From NCBI GenBank assembly GCA_963932465.1, contig OZ010792.1, positions 282,889,836 through 282,953,835 of the forward strand: DNA of 64,000 nt, written 5' to 3'. The DNA comes from Maratus speciosus. Lineage: Eukaryota > Arthropoda > Arachnida > Araneae > Salticidae. Made by a program: the position numbers and the translations under genes. Shown piece after piece: positions 48,601 through 57,887 of this stretch. Under the pieces are notes generated by a model that had not been told where the DNA came from, did not search any database, and worked only from the letters and a program-made list of their open reading frames with translations. Within the stretch, counting starts at the first letter, position 1. Each line of letters starts with the position of its first letter.

Positions 48601-49489
48601 TTGTTTAAAAATCAAAGTCTAATTAATGTAGTGAAAAATGAAATCACGCGGCCTTTTATACATCTCTTCAAAAATCATCTCAGCAAGTTTCATGTTTTTA
48701 CTTTTAAAAATGAGTCTGAAAATGTCTCAGAAAATTTCGAGCTGTTAAGGGTGGAAAAATATTTTTTCGAATACACCCTTAATTACGATACGTTTCTTGG
48801 GTTTTTACATTTCCTTTTCCTATAAGGTGAATAGTTTTTACACTAGCGTAATACTCCTCCCTCTGTTACAACTTACAACGTCATACATTATGTAAAAAAA
48901 GTTATATAGGTTCTATTTAGTACTTGCTGATATACATATTATTTAGTACTGTTATACATATAACAGGATCTTACGTAATTTTACTTCAAGTTATTGCAAT
49001 TCAAATAAAAATGAAAAATTATTACTAATAGTAATAAAAATCTATTAACATCTCAGCATTTATGAACTTATAACAGTGCTTTCAAGAAATTGCAAACCAA
49101 TTGTTTTCATATTTTAGACATGATATCACAAAATGTTAACTTCCCTCATACCCCTGTTACACTAGGTCACAATTTGTGGTACCCCACCCACATCTGGAAA
49201 TGTCATGTAATTAATGGAGGACGCCCAATCAAGCCCATAGACAAATAGCGTATTTGAGCTAATGGAATTTGAAGGCAGAGTGTTTTCTAAAATCTTTAAT
49301 GGTATTCACGTTAAAAGGACATTGCAGCCATAATGGCACAGATTGGAAGTGGAGCCAATTACTAAAGATTAATCTAATTAAAAAAATAAAAAATAAAATT
49401 GCCCAGTTAAACTGATGGCATTGAGCTCCCAGGCTATTCACACTAATTGTATATTATACTTTTATTTCAAAGAATAATGCCCCTCGAAA

Positions 49490-50852
49490 AATAAATGGAG
49501 AGATTAGCCCCCGTTTCCCCCCTTGATACGTAACCAAAAAACCTCCAAATATAATCAGGAAAGCTCCTTAACATAATAAACTGGTATACAAAATTTGAAG
49601 CAAATCAGGTAATTCTGCATGAAAAAAAACATTTCGCTAAATTAAGGGGGGAGGGGTATTAGCTCCCCCATTTCTCCTTTTATGCTGAACCAAGGAACCT
49701 ACAAATATAATCAGAAAAATAAACTAAATTAGATAATTCGGCATGAAAACCCATTTATCTAAATTAAGGGGAGGGGACACTTGACCCCCTTTTATACTTA
49801 ACCAATAAACCTAAAAATCAAATGAAGGAAGCCATATCGGAATAAACTGCTATATCAAATTTCTAGCAAATCGAATAATTCCGCATGAAAAACCCATTTA
49901 TCCAAATTAAGGGGGGGGGGGCTAGCCCCATCCTCCCTTTATACTTAACCACCAAACCTCCAAATCTAATCAAGGCAGCTCCTTAAAATAATAAACCGGT
50001 ATACGAAATTTGAAGCAAATCAAATAACTCTGCATGAAAAACCCAATTATCTAAATTAAGGGTGGGGGCCTAGCAGCCCTTTCCCCTTTTTATACTTAAC
50101 TAATGAACCTCCAAATCTAAACAAGGAAGCTCCTTAACAAAATTAAAAGTTATACCAAATTTGGAGCAAATCGAATATTTTTGCATGGAAAACTCATTTA
50201 CCTAAATTAAGAGGGTATCCTTCTTTTCCCTCCTTTATACATAAGTAATGAACTTCCAAATCTAATCAGGGAAGCTGCTTAACATAATAAATCGGTATAC
50301 CAAATTTCGAGCAAATCGAATAGTTTTGCATAAAAAACCCATTTATCTAAATTAAGCTGGGGGTAGCCCCTTTCCGCCTTTATACTTAACTAACGAGTTT
50401 CCAAATCTAATCAGGGAAGCTCCTTAACATAATAAACCGGTATACCAAATTTGGAGCAAATCGAATAATTCTACATGAAAAACCCATTTATCTAAATTAA
50501 GGGGGGAGGGGAGCTAGCCCACCTTTCCCCTTTATACTTAAGTGATGAGCTTCCAAATCTAATCAGGGAAGCTCCTTAACATAATAAAACAGTATACCAA
50601 ATTTGGAGCAAATCGAATATTTCTGAATGAAAAACCCATTTATTTAAATTAAGGGAGGGGACTAGCCCCCCTTTCCCCCTTTATCTTTAACAAATGAATC
50701 CCAAAAACTAATCAGGGAAGCGCCTTAACCGAATGAACCTAGAAAAAATATTGAAGAAAATCGGATATTTCTATCAAGAGTTATCGCGTTACGTACATAC
50801 GTACATACAGAACCGGCGGACACATAAGCTCTCAGGCTTTGATAGCCTGTGA
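49490..50852 (+). mobile_element. Helentron-like element H8: 147-bp tandem array with terminal hairpin
   Basis: About eight and a half units. The CCATTTATCTAAATTAAGGG landmark or its variant is at 49751, 49894, 50043, 50194, 50339, 50484 and 50637, a mean period near 147 bp. Each unit has a G-rich run, a C-rich run and AATCAGGGAAGCTCCTTAAC. The array ends in ACGTACATACGTACATAC and an 11-bp stem, GCTCTCAGGCT / AGCCTGTGAGC with loop TTGAT, then CTAAT after the hAT insertion (52076-52080). A 3' stem-loop is typical of rolling-circle transposons. Confidence 0.75.
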
Positions 50853-52067
50853 TAGAGATCTGCACGGGCCGGCCCCTGGCCCGAAGCCCGAGCCCGGCCT
50901 GCGGGCCGATTATCATTCACGGCACTCGGGCCGGGCCGGGCCTAACTTAAGTTTTCTGTACAGAGCCGGGCCTGGTTTCATTCTTAGTCTTCACGGCCCA
51001 AAATTTTCAGTCGTAGATTTGAGCCAGCCCGTATGAAAATCATTGTCTCAGCGGCCTGGTCCATTTAAAGCTCAGTTAAATTAAGCCTGGCCCAAAAGTT
51101 TTTGCAAAAAATGCATACATTTTTGAATCGCCTTTATTCTACACTTAAACATTAAAATTTATTATTTTTAAAGGATAGTGGGTTTCTACGCATATTAAAA
51201 TATAACTAAACTAAAATACAGTAAAATGTGTGAAAATGAACCTGCCTATGACGGAACCCTGTTTTAAACTGAAAAATGTGTTGATCCATGCGAAATTAAT
51301 ATACTAATAAGTAAGCAAAGAATATATAATACATTTACTCTTGCTAAGAAGCCAACTTGTCTATAACGCATTTTTTTTCTTTTCTATGCAATTCAAACTT
51401 AGAAGATTTTACTGTATAGCATTTTTCCGATTTTTAACACTTCTATACATGGAATATGGTTTAACCCCTTCGGGACGGGAGCCTTTTACGAAATTTTTAA
51501 TATTTTGTCACCGTTTTTTAAAAACAGAAATTTGTATGTTCTTGAATCGAGAAAATGCGCTTATTAAATAAGGTAAATTTTACAGTAAAATTTTACTGGT
51601 GAAGAAAAACAATGATTCTGAGCGCTTCATGCGAGCGTATATATGTCGGTCGTTCCCAAGGGTTTAACAATATTAATGATAAGTCAAACAAATACATACA
51701 AGAAATAGAGAATCATTAAAAAAATAAATATCGCAGCCTGCTGCACTTCTATAAAAATAAAGATTATAAACATGAAAAAAAAGTTAAGATAAATATTTTT
51801 GGTCAGAACTCCTCGTACGAGACAAATTTTTAACCAGTTCGACATAAAAATCAATGTTTTGTAGAAGTTCACTCGGGCCGGGCCGGTCCCGGGCCGAGAT
51901 TTTAACTTTTTTCCAGGCCGGGCCGGGCTCGGGCCGAACTTTTAATTTTTTTATCGGGCCGGGCCTATATTATTTTTTCTACGCGCCGGGTCGGGCCCGG
52001 GCCAAGCTTTTAATTTTTTTATCAGGCCGGGCCCGGGCCTGGAAATGTTGGCCCGTGCAGACCTCTA
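50853..52067. mobile_element. hAT-like non-autonomous element with 8-bp target duplication
   Basis: Termini TAGAGATCTGCACGGGCC and, in inverse, TAGAGGTCTGCACGGGCC match at 17 of 18 positions. The 8-bp flanks are identical: GCCTGTGA at 50845-50852 and 52068-52075. TAGAG ends with an 8-bp duplication are diagnostic of the hAT superfamily. Both subterminal regions are packed with GGGCCGGGCC / GGCCCGGGCC motifs (50866-51010 and 51874-52040), plausible transposase-binding repeats. The AT-rich core (51100-51860) encodes no transposase. Length is 1215 bp. It sits within the 3' arm of the H8 hairpin. Confidence 0.9.
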
Positions 52068-52190
52068 GCCTGTGAGCTAATAAATAAATAAAGCGATAAA
52101 CGAAAGTAAAGTATTATTTTAAAATAGTAATTAAAGCCTTTGTGCAGGAATTCAGCCTTTGTGAGGAGTCCTTCTCACGCGCGCGAGTGA

Positions 52191-53264
52191 GAAGTCCTTC
52201 TCACTCGCGCTTGCTTGTCACAAAATACTTTTGTTTTCAATGGTAATTTCTTCCGCATGATTCATGGTTTGGCTATGGGTAATCCTCTTAGTCCAATTTT
52301 ATGCGATATTTATATGCACTATTTTGAGGTCAAACTTTTTGAAATTTTAAAATTTCCGTTCTATGTTCGTTATGTTGATGATGTTTATGTCCTGGTTGAA
52401 ATAAATTCGGATATTAATCATATTCTCTCTATTATGAATTCCATTGATCCCTGCATTCAATTTACCTCTGAAATTGAGACCAATAACTGTCTTTCTTTCC
52501 TCGATGTCCTTGTTATTCGTTGTGATAATGGCTTTCAGACTACCGTCTTTCGTAAACCTTTTGCTGTCAGTCTTCCACTTCACAAGCATTCTTCTCATCC
52601 CCCTAAACAGAAATTCGCTGCTTTCAATACTTTTGTTTTTCGGGCTACCAATGTTTGTTCCACTCCTCAGTTACTTAGTGCTGAACTTAATTACCTCAAA
52701 GCTATTGCTGTTGATCGTGGTTATTCCTCTAATATTATTGATTCTATTTATAAGAAATTGACGAAATCCGTCCATTCTGATAAGCATTCTAATTCCAACT
52801 CTAATACTTCAGTTGTGTTACCATTTTTTCCTAAAATCAGTCAGCAAGTTGCTAAAATCTTAAGAAGGTTTGATTTTAATGTTATTTTTTCTCCTGTTAA
52901 TAAAATCACTTTTTCAAATCTCAAACACCCCATTGATCGCCTAGATAACTGGGGTATTTACCAAATCTCTTTCCAATGTGGCCTTTCTTATATTGGCCAG
53001 ACTAAACGTGCTCTTAGATTTCGTTTAAAAGAGCATGAAGGTTATGTTAAAAATCAGGAGCTCAAACGTTCTTCTATTGCTCAACATTCTTGGTCTTCTC
53101 AACATAGGTTCGATTTTTCCTCAGCCACCATTATCCAAAAATGTTCTTCTAACCTTGATCTTGATTTTTGGGAAGCTTACCACATCATTAAAAATTCTCA
53201 CTCTTTAGTCAATGACTTATCTAGTACTACAGATTTTCCAAGTATTTGGAAAGCATTAATTTAA
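52191..53264 (+). CDS. Penelope-like element protein: partial RT plus GIY-YIG endonuclease
   Basis: One frame is open from 52191; the first usable start-like codon is TTG at 52215, giving 349 residues. It is the C-terminal part of a Penelope-like element (PLE) polyprotein, which primes reverse transcription at nicked chromosomal DNA. Counting from 52215: GLAMGNPLSP (residues 18-27) and YVDD with both catalytic Asp (53-56) are late RT motifs; LSFLDVLVIR (93-102) and FRKP (112-115) complete the RT thumb side. The endonuclease has GIY (247-249), YIG (259-261), RFRLKEH (268-274) and the conserved Glu in FWEAYHI (320). Only one Cys of the usual zinc-binding pair is visible (254). The N-terminal RT motifs are missing, as expected from 5' truncation on insertion. 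The open frame has no stop, so the copy is fairly young. Stop is at 53262. Confidence 0.93.
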   Translation, partial: EVLLTRACLSQNTFVFNGNFFRMIHGLAMGNPLSPILCDIYMHYFEVKLFEILKFPFYVRYVDDVYVLVEINSDINHILSIMNSIDPCIQFTSEIETNNCLSFLDVLVIRCDNGFQTTVFRKPFAVSLPLHKHSSHPPKQKFAAFNTFVFRATNVCSTPQLLSAELNYLKAIAVDRGYSSNIIDSIYKKLTKSVHSDKHSNSNSNTSVVLPFFPKISQQVAKILRRFDFNVIFSPVNKITFSNLKHPIDRLDNWGIYQISFQCGLSYIGQTKRALRFRLKEHEGYVKNQELKRSSIAQHSWSSQHRFDFSSATIIQKCSSNLDLDFWEAYHIIKNSHSLVNDLSSTTDFPSIWKALI

Positions 53265-53382
53265 TTTCCTCTTTTTTGGTTTCATTTTCTCTCCTTTTCC
53301 GGTAGATGTCGCTACTTGTCCACCCAGTCGTTTCCACTGCTTCTCTCTCATTGGTTGTTTCTGGCGCTTTCGCTACCCGCAT

Positions 53383-53400
53383 AGGGTATATAAGGCAGCG
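53383..53400 (+). promoter_or_regulatory. TATA box inside the Penelope pseudo-LTR
   Basis: GGGTATATAAGGCAGCGCG is a strong TATA match in a GC-richer context, about 80 bp upstream of the hammerhead motif. It may be the internal promoter that starts full-length element RNA. Confidence 0.55.
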
Positions 53401-53463
53401 CGTCTCTGTCTATCATTTTGCTCAGCCTTGCTTTTCTAGCACGCTGTTCCTTTTTTCCCTCTC

Positions 53464-53513
53464 TTGCACTGAAGAAGAATCTCGCTGTAGATTCGAAACA
53501 GCTGTTTGCTGCT
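53464..53513 (+). ncRNA. Predicted hammerhead ribozyme (Penelope type)
   Basis: Core CTGAAGA at 53469-53475, then stem II GAATCT (53477-53482) pairing with AGATTC (53489-53494), then GAAA at 53495-53498. A minimal stem III, ACA/TGT with loop GC (53498-53505), leads to the cleavage site after T506. Stem I pairs 53466-53468 (GCA) with 53507-53509 (TGC). Hammerheads with tiny stem III are known in Penelope-like elements. The fold was done by hand. Confidence 0.7.
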
Positions 53514-53599
53514 TTTTCACGCATTATTTGTGGATTTTAAACGTTCGTTTACTGCATTTCAATAAAGTATTATTATTTGTTCTGGGTTATCAATTGCCA

Positions 53600-54650
53600 A
53601 TTTTGGGAGCTATGCCTATGCCACTATTTACTTAACATAAATTAGCAAACAATTGTTAGGATATATTTTTAAAAAGTTGTTAGCTGTTAAAATAGATTTT
53701 CTTTTAAATCTTGATTAAAAATTATTTAAAAAGTCCTTAAAATTTAATAAATCGATGTAAATAAATTTAATTTGAAATTACATTTTTACTCTATTCGATT
53801 ATGTAAAACTTGAAATTGTGTGATAGTGATGTAAGAACGATACAAGAAATACCGCAAACGCAAGTCGTTGCCACCATCGTTATGACACTGGCTTGCCAAA
53901 TTACTTTTCGATGCATTTTTAATAATAAATGGGCAAAAGATTTCTGACGAGGACAAAAAAATCCATAGTGAAAAAAACAAGACTTTGCCGTTAAATATTA
54001 ATTTTACTCAATGAGTCACGCAATTTCTCAGTCATTCAAATTCCCTTTTAATAATACGAAATATATGAACAAATATTACCTGAACAGAAAAAAAGTTTCA
54101 GAAAATTTCTAGTAACTTTGTAGTTCCCTACAATTTTGAAAACATTTTCCTTGTCTCTAGAAACCCCTATTAGAAAAACTAGTTAGAAACTCAAAATCCA
54201 ATGGCTTTCCGAATTTAACAGAAATAACTTTCCAAAAATTTATGGGCTTTTTTCTTAGGTCTCTTTTTCTTTTAGCGCGTCTCCACAAAATTTCTGAAAA
54301 TAATGGAAATATTTCATGAATTGGGAGTAACTGCGAACATTCTATTCTACAACATAACTGAGTAACTGGCATTCAATTCTAGTACGGTCAAGCACTGATT
54401 ATACGTCTTTCAGGAAAGCATTCTAAAACGACGTATAACAGAGAAAGACGTACTATCGAAATATGTATCGGTATGTATATGTATAATAAATTGTAGTCGG
54501 CTAAGGTGTAAAATCTTTGACTGTAGAAATATAATGCTTCAATCATACAAATTTCATTTTGCTACCATTTTCGATTGCAAATATTTTGAGAAAAAAATTA
54601 AAACATTAAAAAAACATTAAATAATCATTTCTAAAATTAAAAAATAAAAG
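53600..54650. other. No gene recognised; R2 fragment
   Basis: AT-rich DNA with part of repeat R2 near 53740-53830. Frames of 64-71 codons on the minus strand have no recognisable domain. Confidence 0.5.
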
Positions 54651-54724
54651 TGAGACTTAAACTTACACTACGTGCAAAATTACTTAAAAGATGACAAAGT
54701 ATTTAAAAATGTAAAATTATTTTA

Positions 54725-54773
54725 ATACCTTAGAACTTTCAACTATAAAAAACATAGTCTTCTTCAGAGGAAT
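54725..54773 (-). ncRNA. Predicted hammerhead ribozyme, left arm
   Basis: The minus strand reads CCTCTGAAGAAGACTATG, then loop T residues, ATAGTTGAAAGTTCTAAGG. It has CTGAAGA, stem II GACTAT/ATAGTT, GAAA, a minimal AG/CT stem III and stem I CCT/AGG. It is the inverted copy of 55349-55394. Confidence 0.65.
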
Positions 54774-54796
54774 GTAAGAAATACAACAGTTATTGA

Positions 54797-55198
54797 CGCC
54801 TAATTTTCAAAATCCACGTAGATCAGAAACATCTGATTAGTGCCAAAGTAGACCCGATCCCGAGGGACGAATTTTTTGTGGTATATGTAATTCCACTGAA
54901 AACAGAAGATATTTATCTCGAATACATAGGCATGACTTCGCGGAAACTTAAAGTTCGTATTAAAGAACACTTGAGAGATTTAAAGTATAACCGACCTACA
55001 ACAGCCCTGTCAAGACTTAACCAGAACCAGAACATACAAGTTAATTTCGAAGACGCAAAAATTATATATCCCTCAAAGAATTATCATGATTTAATTATCC
55101 TCGAATCAATAGAAATTATTACTAAAGAAAATTCTGTTTGTAATGACGTTTTATCCTACAACATACCCAGAATTTGGCTCAGTTTGCTTAAAGAATGA
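54797..55198 (+). CDS. Lone GIY-YIG endonuclease (Penelope-type linker retained)
   Basis: The frame is open from 54797, inside the left inverted repeat, to the stop at 55196-55198. There is no early ATG; the start-like GTG at 54878 gives 106 residues. Upstream, in frame, AKVDPIPRDEFFV resembles the linker that precedes the endonuclease in PLE proteins. From the GTG: VYV (2-4), EYIGMTSRKL (15-24), RIKEH (27-31, with the conserved Arg at 27) and ESIEI (76-80, with the candidate catalytic Glu at 76). All nuclease landmarks are present and there are no stops, although no RT part exists. The CxxC zinc-binding pair found in most PLE endonucleases is absent (IPLKTEDIYLEYIG has no Cys). It could be the tail of a deleted PLE or a self-standing nuclease. 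Confidence 0.75.
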   Translation, partial: RLIFKIHVDQKHLISAKVDPIPRDEFFVVYVIPLKTEDIYLEYIGMTSRKLKVRIKEHLRDLKYNRPTTALSRLNQNQNIQVNFEDAKIIYPSKNYHDLIILESIEIITKENSVCNDVLSYNIPRIWLSLLKE

Positions 55199-55348
55199 TA
55201 AAACGAGTAATTTTCCACTTCCCTATATCCATGTTTTATTTTCCCAATGTTTCCGGATCTATAAATTAGCTTCCACTTTCACTCCTTTCGTCACCATCTA
55301 CGTGGATTTTGAAAATTAGGCGTCAGTAACTGTTGTATTTCTTATATT

Positions 55349-55394
55349 CCTCTGAAGAAGACTATGTTTTTTATAGTTGAAAGCTCTAAGGTAT
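55349..55394 (+). ncRNA. Predicted hammerhead ribozyme, right arm
   Basis: CTGAAGA at 55352-55358, stem II GACTAT (55360-55365) with ATAGTT (55373-55378, one G-U pair), GAAA at 55379-55382, stem III AG/CT with a 2-nt loop (55382-55387), and predicted cleavage after A388. Stem I pairs CCT (55349-55351) with AGG (55389-55391), continued by AT/AT after one mismatch. Confidence 0.7.
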
Positions 55395-55559
55395 TAAAAT
55401 AATTTAACATTCTTAAATACTTTGTCATCTTTTAAGTAATTTTGCACGTAGTGTAAGTGTAAGTTTAACTTTTAAAGATGAATTAACCGTTTCTATTTAT
55501 TTATTTACTGATAAAAGTGAGAATTATCTAACCTTATATCCGTTGCAAAACATGAATTA

Positions 55560-57241
55560 GGGGAGACTAGGGAGGGTTGACCATACGGGAGGCTTGATCC
55601 ACCCATCAGTTTTCACATTTAAAATAATTTCAGAGTTTTACCAATAGGTGTCAACCAAAGCTATTGGAATGCTCAAACAACAGTCTTTGTTTCATACAGC
55701 TAATCGAAATAGGTGTGGAAAAATCAAATGGGGAGCGTTTTCAACCTAAAAAGTGTGTTTTTTAGAAATAATTTGTAAGCTTTTTTCAGATAAAATATAT
55801 CATACAAATTTAAGTAAGCAGGTTTAAAGTAATGCAGAAATAACGAGCTTTCATTCCAGGCATAAAGATTGTACCGTAAGTTAGGCTTAACACAACAATA
55901 TGCTATTATTTAGAAAAGTGGTATGTGGGGAGGTTTGACCCAGTCAATGTGAGTGTGGGTTGACCAGATGCTCAAGGCTCCCTTAATTAAGTGGTTTTGG
56001 CAATCTGTTTATTATACACTGTGCATAATGAAAAGGGTTATATATAAAAAAGAATATATATTTATCCTGTAAAGCTACTGTAAAATGGGGTGATGGAAAA
56101 TGAAGTGTTTGAAACTGCTTAAAGAAAGATGTAAAAAATTGCTGTAGCATCCACTGCAAGAAAATACTTAATGAAATATAAATGGGAAAGTTGATAGGAA
56201 CTTTTCTCTATCTAAATATTACTTAAAATATGTAAATAGAAACAGTGGAAAAGAATAGAAAGTATGAAAACAGCAGTCTTAACTATTTCAGGGACAGTGG
56301 CATGTTTATGAAACCACTTAATTTTAATTCCCAAACGCCAGAATGACACCAGAATTTTACTAAAATGTTTTCCATTTAATATGTATGTGAAATATAGCCT
56401 TTTTCTTATTTCCAAATAAACTTGTTCGTAAATTCCCTTGCCAGTCATTTATTTCAACATTTTAGTACTGAAAGTACTTTGCTCCCGAAAGGCTTAAACG
56501 ATGTTAATAATAAGTTAAGTGCCCAATGCGGCTGCAAAAGAAAATAGCATTGATCGAAAAACTTCAGGAAGGCATGTAGACAAATTTCACCAGGATGAAT
56601 AAAGTTAGATGAAGCCAAACTATGTGACAACTATGTTGTTAGGTCGAGTGTCACAAAAAGTAGGACAAGGAGACAAGAAAAAGGCGGTGCAGTGTTTCCT
56701 AAATCCAGACATATTCATACATGAAACCCTATGAAAATGGAACCTGTCTCTACCGGAATATTGTCTTAAATGTTAAAATTTCATTTTCCCTACTGTGCAA
56801 TTATATATGCTCAGACAAAATCATGTTTAAAACAAATGTTTTCTCCTATGACTTGCGATTGCGTCAAAACAGGTTTTTTTAAGCGTCATGTTTTCAAAAA
56901 TATTTTTTTAATAATTAAAGCATGTAGCATAAAGTTATTCTGTTTTTTTTTTAAACTGATTTTATTGTCTTCTCAAATATTTCAATATAATACAAAGTGG
57001 GTCAAGCCTCCCATATAGTGGGTCAACCCTCCCGTATGTGGGGAGCCTTGACCCATTATTTTGTCATGAATAAAATCATTCATTTTTCAAATTTCTTATA
57101 TATTACACTTATGTAGCAATTTTATTTTGATAACTGATTGTATATCGAATAAACTGATATATAAAACTTTATTCTACGTTCAATATTTAAAAAATAAAAA
57201 ATCATTTTGTAAAAAGTGGGTCAACCCTCCCTAGTCTCCCC
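55560..57241. mobile_element. 1.68-kb TIR element with TA duplications and repeated GGGTCAA motifs
   Basis: Perfect 23-bp terminal inverted repeats beginning GGGGAGACTAGGGAGGGTTG, flanked by TA at 55558-55559 and 57242-57243. Subterminal copies of GGGTCAA(C/G)CCTCCC or its inverse cluster at 55585-55605, 55925-55975 and 56997-57055. No transposase could be read in any frame. The TA duplication suggests the Tc1/mariner superclass, but the TIR is not one I recognise. Confidence 0.82.
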
Positions 57242-57242
57242 T

Positions 57243-57885
57243 ATACTTTTTTTAATTCCATTATCGAACGTACAAACATATTTTAATTAAACTAATATTT
57301 AATCGTAGTCTGGCTCGCCGATTTCCTTTGAGATTTAAGCAAAGTATTATATATGGACGTAAGTTCCGGGAAAGTTTTGTCACTAGTATTGTGCGAAATA
57401 AAAAATGTTCTAAATGTGTCAGTGTGAATGCAGATCACCCAATGTCCATTCTCTTTAAGTCGCAACCCCTTCACAGGTTCCACGAACATGAAATAATCCC
57501 TGTAAAAGTCACACATGTTTTCTGTCTTTCATCTTTCCCCAGATATTGCTAGCAGAAAAAAGAACGACGCTGGGAGAAAAAATTCTCAGAAAGTCACTTA
57601 CGACATGAAAGAAACGTCGCATAACCGACATTATGCGTCGTACAAACCAAACATTGCAACATTAAAATGCATTGGAATGAATAGGGGCCGCACTGGAACA
57701 ACGTATAAATGTAAAAGAAGTATAAACCAGAAACGTACATACGATGTAAAAAGTTTAATAAATTATGTTGTATCAAGCAAATATTTTACAATTTTTCGTA
57801 GTGTTATAGCGTAAAAAGGCAATTTTATTTCCTTATTATATCGTATTATTTTCTTCATTTCAGAAAGGGGTGCTACACGATCAAA
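57243..57885. other. Short frames of uncertain nature
   Basis: Overlapping frames of 60-99 codons lie on both strands (for example 57515-57814 on the plus strand). None has a recognisable domain, and the overlap argues for chance. Confidence 0.4.
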
Positions 57886-57887
57886 AT

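Larger units (their letters stand above)
52191..53590 (+). mobile_element. 5'-truncated Penelope-like retroelement
   Basis: The coding part is followed by a 3' region of about 330 bp resembling the pseudo-LTR of PLEs. This contains a TATA-like GGGTATATAAGGC (53385-53397), a hammerhead-like motif (53464-53512) and AATAAAG near 53560. It lies just downstream of the H8/hAT composite, after a GC-rich inverted repeat CTTCTCACGCGCGCGAGTG (52171-52189). Confidence 0.88.
54656..55472. mobile_element. GIY-YIG endonuclease cassette between inverted repeats with hammerheads
   Basis: Inverted repeats of 165-171 bp, 54656-54820 and 55302-55472, are nearly identical. The visible differences are a few substitutions and a 6-bp ACTTAC duplication in the right arm. 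Between them is a single open frame for a lone endonuclease domain, with no reverse transcriptase. Each arm carries a hammerhead-like motif pointing outward. Inverted pseudo-LTRs are known in Penelope-like elements, so this may be a heavily deleted PLE; it could also be an independent cassette mobilised in trans. Confidence 0.75.

Noticed and set aside
50725..52075. Gly/Pro/Arg-rich frames of 62-73 codons
   Set aside because: They translate the GGGCCGGGCC subterminal repeats of the hAT-like element.
52347..52761. 83-codon minus-strand and 105-codon plus-strand frames
   Set aside because: Shadow frames of the Penelope RT/endonuclease gene.
57515..57814. 99-codon plus-strand frame with overlapping frames on the other strand
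   Set aside because: No domain or family resemblance; overlap on both strands argues for chance open frames.
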